Assembly (NCBI RefSeq): GCF_018070565.1
Contig: NZ_JAGPXL010000041.1
Coordinates: 1-60,054 of the forward strand
DNA length: 60,054 nucleotides
Source: Streptomyces sp. B93
GTDB taxonomy: Bacteria > Actinomycetota > Actinomycetes > Streptomycetales > Streptomycetaceae
Direction of reading: 5' to 3'
Positions 26,442 through 34,795 of the stretch are shown here, one piece after another (within the stretch, counting starts at the first letter, position 1; each line of letters begins with the position of its first letter). Made by a program: the position numbers and the translations under genes. The notes beneath the pieces are model-generated. The model ran no database searches. It was not told the DNA's origin and saw nothing but the letters and a program-made list of their open reading frames with translations.

Positions 26442-28238
26442 GTGGACCGCACCAGACCCCTGCTGGCCGTGCTCACGGCCGCCGTCCTGACCGTCCCCGG
26501 CATCACCGCGCTCTCGTCGGCCGCCCGTGCGGCCGACGCGGACCTGATCGCCAACGGGGGCTTCGAAACCGGTCTCGGCGGCTGGACCTGCACGGCGGCC
26601 ACCACCGTCGGCTCACCCGTGCGCAGCGGAAGTGCGGCACTGCGGGCCACCCCGGCGGGCAGTGACAACGCCCGGTGCGCGCAGACGGTGACGGTCCGCC
26701 CGGACTCCCAGTACACCCTGATGGCCCATGTGCAGGGCTCGTACGTCTACGTCGGCGCGAGCGGCACCGGCACCACCGACGTGTCGGCCTGGACCCAGTC
26801 CGCCCCCACCTGGCAGCCGCTCACCACGACCTTCCGCACCGGCCCCAGCACCACCCGCGTGACGGTCTACACCCACGGCTGGTACGGCACCGGCGCCTAC
26901 CACGCCGACGACATCTCCCTCACGGGCCCGTCCACCGACCCCGGCCAGCCCCCCGCCCCGCCCACCGGCCTGCGCACCGGCACGGTCACCTCCTCCACGG
27001 TCGCCCTCTCCTGGTCCCCGGTACCCGGCGCGACCGGCTACGCCCTCTACCGCGACGGCACGCGCACCCGGACGGTCACCGGCACCTCCACCACCGTGAC
27101 CGGCCTGTCCCCCCAGACGCCGTACGCGTTCCAGGTGGCGGCCCTCAACGACGCGGGCGAATCGGCGCGCTCCGCGACGGTCACCGCGACCACGTCCCCC
27201 GGCTCCGGAGGCGGCCCCTCCGACCTCCCGCCGCACGCCCTGGTCGGCTACCTCCACGCCACCTTCGCCAACGGCTCCGGCTACACCCGCCTCGCCGACG
27301 TCCCCGACAGCTGGGACGTCATCGACCTGGCCTTCGGCGAACCGACCTCGGTCACCTCGGGGGACATCCGCTTCGACCGCTGCCCGGCGACGGAGTGCCC
27401 GAACGTCGAGAGCGACGCGGACTTCAAGGCGGCGATCAGGGCCAAGCAGGCGGCGGGCAAGAAGGTCCTGATCTCCATAGGCGGCCAGAACGGCCAGGTC
27501 CGCCTGACGACCACGGCGGCGAGGGACACCTTCGTGTCATCGGTCTCGAAGATCATCGACGAGTACGGCCTGGACGGCCTCGACATCGACTTCGAGGGCC
27601 ACTCGCTCTCCCTCGACACCGACGACACCGACTTCAGGAACCCGAAGACCCCGGTGATCGTGAACCTGATCCAGGCCCTGAAGACCCTGAAGGCCAGATA
27701 CGGCGACGACTTCGTCCTCACCATGGCACCGGAGACGTTCTTCGTCCAACTCGGCTACCAGTTCTACGGAACGGGCCCCTGGGGCGGCCAGGACCCGCGC
27801 GCCGGGGCCTACCTCCCGGTCATCCACGCGCTGCGCGACGACCTCACCCTCCTCCACGTCCAGGACTACAACTCCGGCCCGGTCATGGGCCTCGACAACC
27901 AGTACCACTCCATGGGCGGCGCGGACTTCCACATCGCCATGACCGACATGCTCCTGACGGGCTTCCCCGTGGCGGGCGACACGAACAACGTCTTCCCACC
28001 CCTGCGCCCCGACCAGATCGCCATCGGCATGCCCGCCACCACCAACGCGGGCAACGGCCACGTGCCGCCGGCCGAGGTCGTGAAGACCCTCGACTGCCTG
28101 ACGAAGAAACAGAGCTGCGGCTCGTACGCCACCCACGGCACCTGGCCGTCCCTGCGCGGCCTGATGACCTGGTCGATCAACTGGGACCGCTTCGACGGCT
28201 GGGAGTTCCAGCGGACGTTCGACAACTACTTCGGCTGA
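26442..28238 (+). CDS. chiB: Secreted GH18 chitinase with carbohydrate-binding and FnIII domains
   Basis: This 598-residue exported enzyme has a signal peptide (1 to about 31), a beta-sandwich module starting LIANGGFETGLGGW (about 34-165, CBM-like), a fibronectin III domain (about 172-258; PPTGLRTGTVTSSTVALSW) and a GH18 barrel (about 265-598). The catalytic motif is DGLDIDFE with acid Glu385. It cleaves chitin outside the cell. GTG 26442 has CGGAGG just upstream; the DasR-like repeats suggest GlcNAc control. The symbol rests on my recollection that S. coelicolor chiB lies in the equivalent place. Its 3' end overlaps the convergent PAP2 gene by 62 bases. Confidence 0.9.
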   Translation: MDRTRPLLAVLTAAVLTVPGITALSSAARAADADLIANGGFETGLGGWTCTAATTVGSPVRSGSAALRATPAGSDNARCAQTVTVRPDSQYTLMAHVQGSYVYVGASGTGTTDVSAWTQSAPTWQPLTTTFRTGPSTTRVTVYTHGWYGTGAYHADDISLTGPSTDPGQPPAPPTGLRTGTVTSSTVALSWSPVPGATGYALYRDGTRTRTVTGTSTTVTGLSPQTPYAFQVAALNDAGESARSATVTATTSPGSGGGPSDLPPHALVGYLHATFANGSGYTRLADVPDSWDVIDLAFGEPTSVTSGDIRFDRCPATECPNVESDADFKAAIRAKQAAGKKVLISIGGQNGQVRLTTTAARDTFVSSVSKIIDEYGLDGLDIDFEGHSLSLDTDDTDFRNPKTPVIVNLIQALKTLKARYGDDFVLTMAPETFFVQLGYQFYGTGPWGGQDPRAGAYLPVIHALRDDLTLLHVQDYNSGPVMGLDNQYHSMGGADFHIAMTDMLLTGFPVAGDTNNVFPPLRPDQIAIGMPATTNAGNGHVPPAEVVKTLDCLTKKQSCGSYATHGTWPSLRGLMTWSINWDRFDGWEFQRTFDNYFG

Positions 28239-28845
28239 CGACACCCGCGAAGGCGGTGAGCAGCAGCACGGCCAGGCACCAGCTGCCCACCACGTCCAAC
28301 GGCCAGTGGTACCCCTGCCGCACCAGCCCCGCCCCGACCCCGAGATTCACGGCCAGACACCCGCCCACCAGCCACCGACGCCCCCGACGGCCGCGCAGCC
28401 ACGGCAGCACCAGCAGGGCGGCGCAGCCGTAGGCGACGGCGGCGGTGGCGGTGTGGCCGGAGGGGTAGAACCCGGTTCCGGGGGTCACGGCGGTGCCGCC
28501 CCGGTCGGTCAGCTCCTTCAGGGGCACGACGACGAGGGGCACGAGCGCCATCGCGCCCACGGCGACCACCCCGGGCAGCCACCACCGCCGCACCCCCCGG
28601 GCGCGAGCCCACCAGGCGGTGCCCACCGCGACCACCAGCAGCACGGGCACCGCCACCGGCACCCCACCCAGATCGGCGAACAACTCGGCGAGCCACCCCC
28701 GCCGCACGAACTCCCGCCCGGCCCGCTCATCGGCGTCCAGCAGCGGGCCGTCCACGGCTACCTGCCAGGTGACGAGGGCGAAGACGACCGCTGCCGCGGT
28801 GCTGAGCGCGAGGGACCTTCGAGGGGGGATCGGGCTGTCCGGCAT
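28177..28845 (-). CDS. PAP2-family membrane phosphatase
   Basis: This 222-residue protein has about five membrane segments. It carries the phosphatase motifs VPLKELTDRGG (variant of KX6RP), GFYPSGHTATA, and VRQGYHWPLDVVGS. PAP2 enzymes dephosphorylate lipid phosphates such as phosphatidate or undecaprenyl pyrophosphate at the outer membrane face. The first motif departs from the usual RP, but related actinobacterial proteins vary there. The 3' end runs 62 bases into the chitinase gene on the other strand, so the last 20 or so residues are constrained by both. Confidence 0.8.
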   Translation of the reverse strand: MPDSPIPPRRSLALSTAAAVVFALVTWQVAVDGPLLDADERAGREFVRRGWLAELFADLGGVPVAVPVLLVVAVGTAWWARARGVRRWWLPGVVAVGAMALVPLVVVPLKELTDRGGTAVTPGTGFYPSGHTATAAVAYGCAALLVLPWLRGRRGRRWLVGGCLAVNLGVGAGLVRQGYHWPLDVVGSWCLAVLLLTAFAGVVSRSSCRTSAGTPSRRSGPS

Positions 28846-28912
28846 GGGGGCATTCGATCACGCGGGCGCGCGAGGACGGCGAGGACCAACGGCCGTGGGC
28901 GTCCGGAACACG

Positions 28913-28954
28913 CTGAAGGGCCAGCGCAAGGGGGGGTTTGCGCTGGCCCTTCAG
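28913..28954. terminator. 17-bp perfect hairpin with a G7 loop
   Basis: The arms at 28913-28929 and 28938-28954 are perfectly complementary; the loop is seven G and one T. It lies upstream of the PAP2 gene, within the gap after gabT. It is probably a terminator that insulates the PAP2 gene from gabT transcription; it could act on either strand. Confidence 0.6.
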
Positions 28955-29112
28955 TGGGCGGCGCCGAAGCGGCCGTCCGGATCGGAACGTCGCGCGCCCC
29001 GGGGGGTCTGGGGCGGGCGACCGTCCGATCGGTGAGGAGACCCGGAGCCGAGGGCCCCGGTTGTGTGCGCGAGGCACGACCAGGTCGAAGCTGGGGAGGC
29101 CCCGGCCTGATG

Positions 29113-29136
29113 CCGCTCACAGTGCCCTGTGAGCGG
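29113..29136. terminator. 10-bp perfect hairpin in the gabT-PAP2 gap
   Basis: CCGCTCACAG (29113-29122), loop TGCC, CTGTGAGCGG (29127-29136). It may be a second terminator or an operator. Confidence 0.4.
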
Positions 29137-29169
29137 GTGTATCTCTCATCTGGGTAGAACCTACGGCAG

Positions 29170-29214
29170 GGGGTGGACGCAGGACAGCCGGATCGGCCTC
29201 CTGTCATCCACCCC
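29170..29214 (-). terminator. Interrupted hairpin just after gabT
   Basis: The outer stem GGGGTGGA (29170-29177) / TCCACCCC (29207-29214) encloses the inner pair CAGGA/TCCTG and a closing CCG/CGG. It begins 43 bases past the gabT stop and is the likely terminator. Confidence 0.5.
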
Positions 29215-29256
29215 GCACACCTTCTTCACACGGTCCGCCAGAGAAGAGGGCCCTGC

Positions 29257-30591
29257 TCAGATCCCCGCGAGCGCCTGCTCGAGGATGTCGAGGCCCTCGT
29301 TCAGCAGGTCCTCGCCGATCACCAGCGGGGGCAGGAAGCGCAGGACGTTGCCGTAGGTGCCACAGGTCAGGACCAGCAGGCCCTCGGCGTGGCAGGCCTT
29401 GGCGAGGGCGGCGGTCGCCCCGGGGTTCGGCTCCTTGGTCGCGCGGTCCTTGACCAGCTCGATGGCGATCATCGCGCCGCGGCCCCGGACGTCGCCGATG
29501 ACGTCGTACTTCTCGGCCATGGCGGTCAGGCGGGCCTTCATGGTCGCCTCGATGGCCCTGGCCCTGGCGTTGAGGTCCAGCTCCTTCATCGTCTCGATGG
29601 CGCCGAGCGCACCGGCGCAGGCGACCGGGTTGCCGCCGTAGGTGCCGCCGAGGCCGCCCGCGTGGGCGGCGTCCATGATCTCGGCGCGGCCGGTGACGGC
29701 GGCGAGCGGGAGGCCGCCCGCGATGCCCTTGGCGGTGGTGATCAGGTCGGGGACGATGCCCTCGTCCTCGCAGGCGAACCACTGGCCGGTGCGGCAGAAC
29801 CCGGACTGGATCTCGTCCGCGACGAAGACGATGCCGTGGGCGGAGGCGAACTCGCGGATCGCCGGGAGGAAGCCCTTGGCGGGCTCGATGAAGCCGCCCT
29901 CGCCGAGCACCGGCTCGATGATGATCGCGGCGACGTTCTCCGGGCCGACCTGCTTGGTGATCTGGTCGATGGCCTGCGCGGCGGCCTCGGGACCGGCGTT
30001 CTCCGGGCCGGTCGGCCAGCGGTAGCCGTAGGCCACGGGGACGCGGTAGACCTCGGGCGCGAACGGGCCGAAGCCGTGCTTGTACGGCATGTTCTTCGCC
30101 GTCAGGGCCATGGTGAGGTTCGTACGGCCGTGGTAGCCGTGGTCGAAGACGACGACGGCCTGGCGCTTGGTGTACGCGCGGGCGATCTTGACGGCGTTCT
30201 CGACGGCCTCCGCGCCGCTGTTGAACAGCGCCGACTTCTTGGCGTGGTCGCCCGGCGTCAGCTCCGCGAGCGCCTCGGCGACCTCGACGTAGCCCTCGTA
30301 CGGCGTGACCATGAAGCAGGTGTGGGTGAAGTCGGCGAGCTGCGCGGCGGCGCGGCGTACGACGGCCTCGGCGGAGGCGCCGACGGAGGTCACGGCGATG
30401 CCGGAGCCGAAGTCGATCAGCCGGTTGCCGTCGACGTCCTCGATGATCCCGCCGCCCGCCCGCGCGGTGAACACCGGCAGCACGGAGCCCACGCCCTGGG
30501 CGACCGCGGCGGTACGGCGGGCCTGAAGCTCCTGCGACTTCGGGCCGGGAATGGCGGTGACGACGCGGCGCTCCTGGGGAAGTGCGGTCAT
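29257..30591 (-). CDS. gabT: 4-aminobutyrate (GABA) aminotransferase
   Basis: This 444-residue class III PLP enzyme has FNSGAEAVENAVKIARAY (phosphate loop), FDHGYHGRTNL, IIIEPVLGEGGF and VADEIQSGFCRTG. The Schiff-base lysine is in LITTAKGIAGGLP. These match GabT, which converts GABA plus 2-oxoglutarate to succinate semialdehyde and glutamate. It is the next step after the putrescine-to-GABA enzymes of this region. ATG 30591 has AGGAG 8 bases upstream. It is divergent from the membrane ATPase gene and shares a 10-base motif with the aldehyde dehydrogenase at 34796, probably the PucR-family target. Confidence 0.92.
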   Translation of the reverse strand: MTALPQERRVVTAIPGPKSQELQARRTAAVAQGVGSVLPVFTARAGGGIIEDVDGNRLIDFGSGIAVTSVGASAEAVVRRAAAQLADFTHTCFMVTPYEGYVEVAEALAELTPGDHAKKSALFNSGAEAVENAVKIARAYTKRQAVVVFDHGYHGRTNLTMALTAKNMPYKHGFGPFAPEVYRVPVAYGYRWPTGPENAGPEAAAQAIDQITKQVGPENVAAIIIEPVLGEGGFIEPAKGFLPAIREFASAHGIVFVADEIQSGFCRTGQWFACEDEGIVPDLITTAKGIAGGLPLAAVTGRAEIMDAAHAGGLGGTYGGNPVACAGALGAIETMKELDLNARARAIEATMKARLTAMAEKYDVIGDVRGRGAMIAIELVKDRATKEPNPGATAALAKACHAEGLLVLTCGTYGNVLRFLPPLVIGEDLLNEGLDILEQALAGI

Positions 30592-30681
30592 GCGGGGCTC
30601 CTGGGGGTGTTACGGGACGCTTGCTTCCTTTTTTCGCAGGCTAGGGCGGGCAGCAGGGGGTGGGCATGCTCCATCTGGGCG

Positions 30682-30713
30682 TTGTCCGGGGGGCCGGTTG
30701 TCCGTGGTGGACA
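30682..30713. promoter_or_regulatory. TTGTCCG repeats upstream of gabT
   Basis: TTGTCCG occurs at 30682-30688 and 30698-30704, 16 bases apart. The second is extended to CGGTTGTCCG and forms TGTCC-N5-GGACA (30699-30713). The same 10-mer occurs inverted upstream of the ALDH at 34796. These are candidate binding sites for the PucR-family regulator encoded at 33088. Confidence 0.45.
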
Positions 30714-30839
30714 TAGCCGTACCCGGTCCAACGGCACCGCACCGGCCACGTAAGCGGTGAACTCCCCTTCGGACGGCGTTAGATTGACTCGCTGATGGGT
30801 CACGCACGGCAGGGAACGGCTGGTCAGGGGGCAAGCGCA

Positions 30840-32966
30840 ATGGACAGCGACGCGAACCGGGACGCGCGGGGCACGCATGCGAACCCTGTGCCGCGCCCGG
30901 CGGGGCCGCCACGGATGCCCGCGGCGCCGCCACGGCCGCCGTCCGCGCCACCGCTGCCGGACGGCTCCGCCTTCCTGAGCTGGCTGCGCACCCCGCGCCC
31001 CGAGGCGGCGCCGGGCGTGTGGCGCTTCGGCTACCGGCCCCGCCCGGACGCGGAGCCGGAGCTGATCCCGGCCCGTCAGCTGCTCAGCGGGGCGGTGATC
31101 GCCTTCCTGGTGGGCTGGCTGATCTGGTCGCTGCTGTGGAACGGCTACCTCGGCGGCTGGTGGCTGCTGCCGCTGTACGCGATGATCCCCGACTCCTGGG
31201 TCGACCCGCACAGCTTCACCGCCGTGATCGTCGTGTACGCCTACTACACGCTGGTCGCCGGGACCATCATGGTCGGCGTCGGCCGGCTCGGCCGCTGGGG
31301 CGAGATCTGGCGCCGCTACGGCCCGCCCGCCTGGCGCCCCCGCACCGCACCGGCCGCCGAGCGCCCGCCCGCGCCCGAGGAGGACCCCGCGGTCTGGCCC
31401 GCGCTGCGCGCCGCCGGGGCCGCCGACGCCGCCGAACGGCTCGCCGCCGAGGCCCGCACCGGGCTGATGCGGGACGTCGACCACGCCCGGATCACCCGCG
31501 CCTGGCAGGGCGTGCGCACCGGTCGCCACAGCCTCGCCACCTTCACCGGTGCCGTGCTCAAGGACGGCGCCGCCGCCTGCCCGCACCCCTCCGGCGCCCG
31601 TGACCTGCCCGCCCGGCAGGCCCGGCACGACCTGGTCACCGGCCAGGTGCGGCTCGGCACCACCGCCGACGACCCCCGCAACCCCTACGCCTACCGCGGC
31701 ACCGGCCTCGCCCTCGGCCCCGAACTGCTCGGCACCTCGCTGCTCGCCGTCGGCCCGGCCGGGTCCGGCAAGACCGGCACCCTCGTCCGGCCGCTCGCCG
31801 AGTCGCTGTGCCTGCACGCCCTCGCCGGGCGGGCCGCGGTCGTCGTGGTCGGCGCGGCGGGCGCCGGGATCGGCCCGGCCGAGGCCTACGACGTGGTCGT
31901 ACGCATCGGGAACCCCGACTCCGTCTACGACCTCGACCTGTACGGCGGCACCAACGACCCCGACGAGGCCGCCGCCGTCCTCGCCGAGGCCCTCGTCGGG
32001 GACCTCGCCGATCCGCACCCGGGCAACGACAGCCGCCGCTCCACCACCGTGCTGGCCCAGCTGCTCGGCCCGTTCCGGGCGGTGCACGGCCGCTTCCCGT
32101 CCGTCCCCGAACTGCGGCAGCTGCTGGACGGCGCGCCCGGACCGCTGGCCGAACTGCGCAAGGCGTTGCAGCGGGCCGGGCAGGACTCGCTGCTGCGGGA
32201 ACTCGACGCCCGCGAGCGGCAGCTGGCGCACCCGGGCGATGTCGCCGGGGTGCTCGCCGACCGGGTGGCGCTGCTGGACCGCCCGGCCTTCGCCGGGTTC
32301 TTCGACACCTCCGGCCAGTCCCGGCCCTTCTCCCTGAAGGCGCTGGACCACCCGGTCCGGGTCCGCGTCGACCTGCCCGAACGCGGCCACGCCGACGCCT
32401 CCCGCATCCTGGCCCGCCTCGTGCTCGCCCAGTTCACGGCGAGCGTGGCGGTACGCGAGGACCGGTCGCTCTTCGCCTGCCTGGTGCTGGACGACGCGAC
32501 CGGGGTGGTGACACCGGAGGCGGTGCGCGGCATCCAGCGGCTGCGGTCGGGCAACGCGGGCGCCGTGCTGACGCTGCGCACCCTGGACGACGTACCGCGT
32601 CCGCTGCGCGGCCCGCTGCTCGGCGCCACCGGCTGCCGGATGGCGCTGGCCGGACTGACCCCGTGGGACGGGCAGGACTTCGCCGAGGTGTGGGGCAAGG
32701 AGTGGACCGAGGCGCGTGACGTCACCGACCGGCAGATCATCGCCGACAGCCCCGCGGGCAAGGCCTGGCACGCGGTGCGCCGGGTGATCACCGGCAAGGC
32801 GGCGACCGCGCGGGCGGTGACCGTGCGGCAGGTCGAGCGGGAGCGCTGGTCCGCCTCCGACCTGGCGCACGCGATGCCGCCGGGGCACGCGGTGCTGTCG
32901 CTCACCAGCGTGCGCGGCGAGCACGCGCCGCCGCTGCTGGTGGACCTGCGGGACGAGCGGGTGTGA
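30840..32966 (+). CDS. Membrane-anchored VirD4/TraG-HerA-like ATPase, orphan
   Basis: In this 708-residue protein the first 70 residues are disordered and Pro-rich. A hydrophobic stretch about 82-113 and a second about 126-148 anchor it in the membrane. The cytoplasmic remainder has Walker A GPAGSGKT at 305-312, Walker B FACLVLDD at 545-552, and a C-terminal region (GPLLGATGCRMALAGL) like that of conjugative coupling ATPases. No relaxase, mating-channel or mobile-element genes are nearby, so transport of DNA is not implied. The function is unknown. The ATG at 30840 with AGGGGG upstream is preferred to an in-frame start at 30795. Confidence 0.75.
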   Translation: MDSDANRDARGTHANPVPRPAGPPRMPAAPPRPPSAPPLPDGSAFLSWLRTPRPEAAPGVWRFGYRPRPDAEPELIPARQLLSGAVIAFLVGWLIWSLLWNGYLGGWWLLPLYAMIPDSWVDPHSFTAVIVVYAYYTLVAGTIMVGVGRLGRWGEIWRRYGPPAWRPRTAPAAERPPAPEEDPAVWPALRAAGAADAAERLAAEARTGLMRDVDHARITRAWQGVRTGRHSLATFTGAVLKDGAAACPHPSGARDLPARQARHDLVTGQVRLGTTADDPRNPYAYRGTGLALGPELLGTSLLAVGPAGSGKTGTLVRPLAESLCLHALAGRAAVVVVGAAGAGIGPAEAYDVVVRIGNPDSVYDLDLYGGTNDPDEAAAVLAEALVGDLADPHPGNDSRRSTTVLAQLLGPFRAVHGRFPSVPELRQLLDGAPGPLAELRKALQRAGQDSLLRELDARERQLAHPGDVAGVLADRVALLDRPAFAGFFDTSGQSRPFSLKALDHPVRVRVDLPERGHADASRILARLVLAQFTASVAVREDRSLFACLVLDDATGVVTPEAVRGIQRLRSGNAGAVLTLRTLDDVPRPLRGPLLGATGCRMALAGLTPWDGQDFAEVWGKEWTEARDVTDRQIIADSPAGKAWHAVRRVITGKAATARAVTVRQVERERWSASDLAHAMPPGHAVLSLTSVRGEHAPPLLVDLRDERV

Positions 32967-33087
32967 CCTTGGCCGGTTAGTGACGTCGGGGCAGGCCGGC
33001 GGTCTCCCGCGGATCGTACGGTGAGGCAGAATCGGGTGAGGCCGTTCATACGCGACGGCCAAAAGATCACACCGACCTGAAGGCCTC

Positions 33088-34647
33088 ATGCCCCCCACGC
33101 TCGCCTCGCTCGTGCACCACTCCGCGCTCAAACTGACCGTGCGCGCGGGCGAGGACCGTCTGGACGTGCCCGTCCGCTGGGCGCACGTCAGCGAGCTGGC
33201 CGACCCCGTGCCGTACATGGAGGGCGGGGAGCTGCTGCTGATCACCGCGCTCAAGCTGGACGCGGAGAACCCCGAGGCGATGCGGCGCTATGTGAAGCGC
33301 CTGGTGGGGGCCGGGGTGGTCGGCCTCGGCTTCGCGGTCGGCGTCAACTACGAGGACATCCCCGACGCCCTGGTCGAGGCGGCGGAGGCGGAAGGGCTCC
33401 CGCTCCTGGAGGTGCCGCGCCGCACCCCGTTCCTCGCCATCAGCAAGGCGGTGTCGGCGGCCATCGCGGCCGACCAGTACCGGGCGGTGACGGCGGGCTT
33501 CGCGGCACAGCGCGAGCTGACCAGGCAGGCGCTGGCGGAAGGCCCGGAAGGGCTCCTCACCGCGCTCGCCGCACAGGTCGACGGCTGGGCGGCGCTCTAC
33601 GACGCCTCGGGCGCCGTGGTCGCCACCGCACCGGAGTGGGCGGGCCGCAGGGCCGCGCGCCTCACCGCCGACGTGGAGCGGCTGCGCGAACGCCCCGCCC
33701 CCGCCTCCTCCGTCGTGGGCGGCCCCGAGCACGAGGACCGCGTCGAACTCCACTCCCTCGGCACCGGCCGCCGCCCCCGCGCGGCCCTCGCCGTCGGCAC
33801 CGCCGCCGCCCTCGGCACGGCCGAGCGCTACGCCGTCCACTCGGCCATCGCCCTGCTCACCCTGATCACGGAACGCTCCCGCTCCCTGCACGCCGCCGAA
33901 CAGCGCATCGGAGCCGCGGTGCTGCGCATGCTGCTCGCCGCACAGCCGGACCACGCCCGCGCGGTCGCCGGGGACCTCTACGGGCAACTGCTCGACGCCC
34001 CCTTCCGCATCCTGGTCGCGGAGAGCGGCGCCGCGCAGGCGGGCCTGACCGGACTGACCGAGGCGGTCGAGGCGGCGGCGGCCCGCGCGGGCGAGGCGGT
34101 GCTGCTGGTGCCCGAGGGCGAGCGGCTGGTCGTCCTGGCCGCGGACGGCGGCGCGGCCGTGGCGTCCTGCGGCGAGTACGCGGCGGACCGGGAGGCGGCC
34201 CGCAAGGCGACCGCGGAGGAGGACGACATCGTCCTCGGCCTCTCCGCCCCGGCGGGCCCGATCGCCGCCGCCGCGGCCTACAAGCAGGCCGAGCAGTCCC
34301 TGTCGGTGGCCCGCCGCCGCGGCCGGGTCCTCGTCGAGCACGAGCAACTGGCCGCGGGCTCGGTCCTCCCCCTCCTCGCCGACGACGCCGTACGCGCCTT
34401 CGCCGACGGCCTGCTGCGCGCCCTGCACGAGCACGACGCCACCGGCCGCGGCGACCTCGTCGCCTCGCTGCGCGCCTGGCTCTCCCGCCACGGACAGTGG
34501 GACGCGGCCGCCGCCGACCTGGGCGTCCACCGCCACACCCTGCGCTACCGGATGCGGCGGGTGGAGGAGATCCTCGGGCGGTCGCTGGACGATCCGGACG
34601 TGCGGATGGAGCTGTGGCTGGCGCTCAAGGCGACCGGCACCGAGTAG
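33088..34647 (+). CDS. PucR-family transcriptional regulator
   Basis: The 519-residue protein has an N-terminal PucR domain (about 8-125; VRWAHVSELADPVPYMEGGELLLIT), a central GGDEF-like/CdaR region, and a C-terminal helix-turn-helix (about 455-510; WDAAAADLGVHRHTLRYRMRRVEEILGR, cut here to its core). PucR-type activators control purine, GABA and polyamine use; GabR of Corynebacterium glutamicum is such an activator of gabTDP. Location between gabT and an aldehyde dehydrogenase makes a GabR-like role likely (inference). ATG 33088 has GAAGG upstream. A GGTGAGGC direct repeat (about 33020 and 33036) lies before it. Confidence 0.88.
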   Translation: MPPTLASLVHHSALKLTVRAGEDRLDVPVRWAHVSELADPVPYMEGGELLLITALKLDAENPEAMRRYVKRLVGAGVVGLGFAVGVNYEDIPDALVEAAEAEGLPLLEVPRRTPFLAISKAVSAAIAADQYRAVTAGFAAQRELTRQALAEGPEGLLTALAAQVDGWAALYDASGAVVATAPEWAGRRAARLTADVERLRERPAPASSVVGGPEHEDRVELHSLGTGRRPRAALAVGTAAALGTAERYAVHSAIALLTLITERSRSLHAAEQRIGAAVLRMLLAAQPDHARAVAGDLYGQLLDAPFRILVAESGAAQAGLTGLTEAVEAAAARAGEAVLLVPEGERLVVLAADGGAAVASCGEYAADREAARKATAEEDDIVLGLSAPAGPIAAAAAYKQAEQSLSVARRRGRVLVEHEQLAAGSVLPLLADDAVRAFADGLLRALHEHDATGRGDLVASLRAWLSRHGQWDAAAADLGVHRHTLRYRMRRVEEILGRSLDDPDVRMELWLALKATGTE

Positions 34648-34680
34648 CCGCGCCCGACATCCCGGCCGAGGATGCCATTC

Positions 34681-34721
34681 CGTAGCACCCCCACCCCCCA
34701 CTGCTACGAATCGGACAACCG
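34681..34721. promoter_or_regulatory. Inverted repeat and shared motif upstream of the third ALDH
   Basis: CGTAGCA (34681-34687) and TGCTACG (34702-34708) form a perfect hairpin with a C-rich 14-base loop, possibly the regulator gene's terminator. Immediately after comes CGGACAACCG (34712-34721), the exact complement of the gabT-side 10-mer, inside GGAC-N8-GTCC. Confidence 0.45.
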
Positions 34722-34795
34722 ACGGTCCAGCCCTCCGCCCCTACCGTGGGACCAGAAACGCAGCACACCTCCAACGCGGAAGGGCCGGGACTCCC

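Larger units (their letters stand above)
28846..29256. other. 411-base intergenic region between PAP2 and gabT
   Basis: No convincing gene was found. It holds three hairpins: 28913-28954, 29113-29136 (10-bp perfect arms, 4-base loop) and an interrupted one at 29170-29214. Short reading frames in the interval lack a ribosome-binding site and family features. The density of structure would be compatible with a small RNA, but I see no direct evidence of one. Confidence 0.5.

Noticed and set aside
29113..29136. Possible tRNA or attachment site in the gabT-PAP2 gap
   Set aside because: Only a simple 10-bp hairpin; no cloverleaf, no CCA end and no integrase gene nearby.
30771..30790. TAGATT as a -10 box for the membrane ATPase gene
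   Set aside because: The -10 at 30780-30785 is good, but the -35 at the right distance (GTGAAC) matches poorly, so it was not listed as a promoter.
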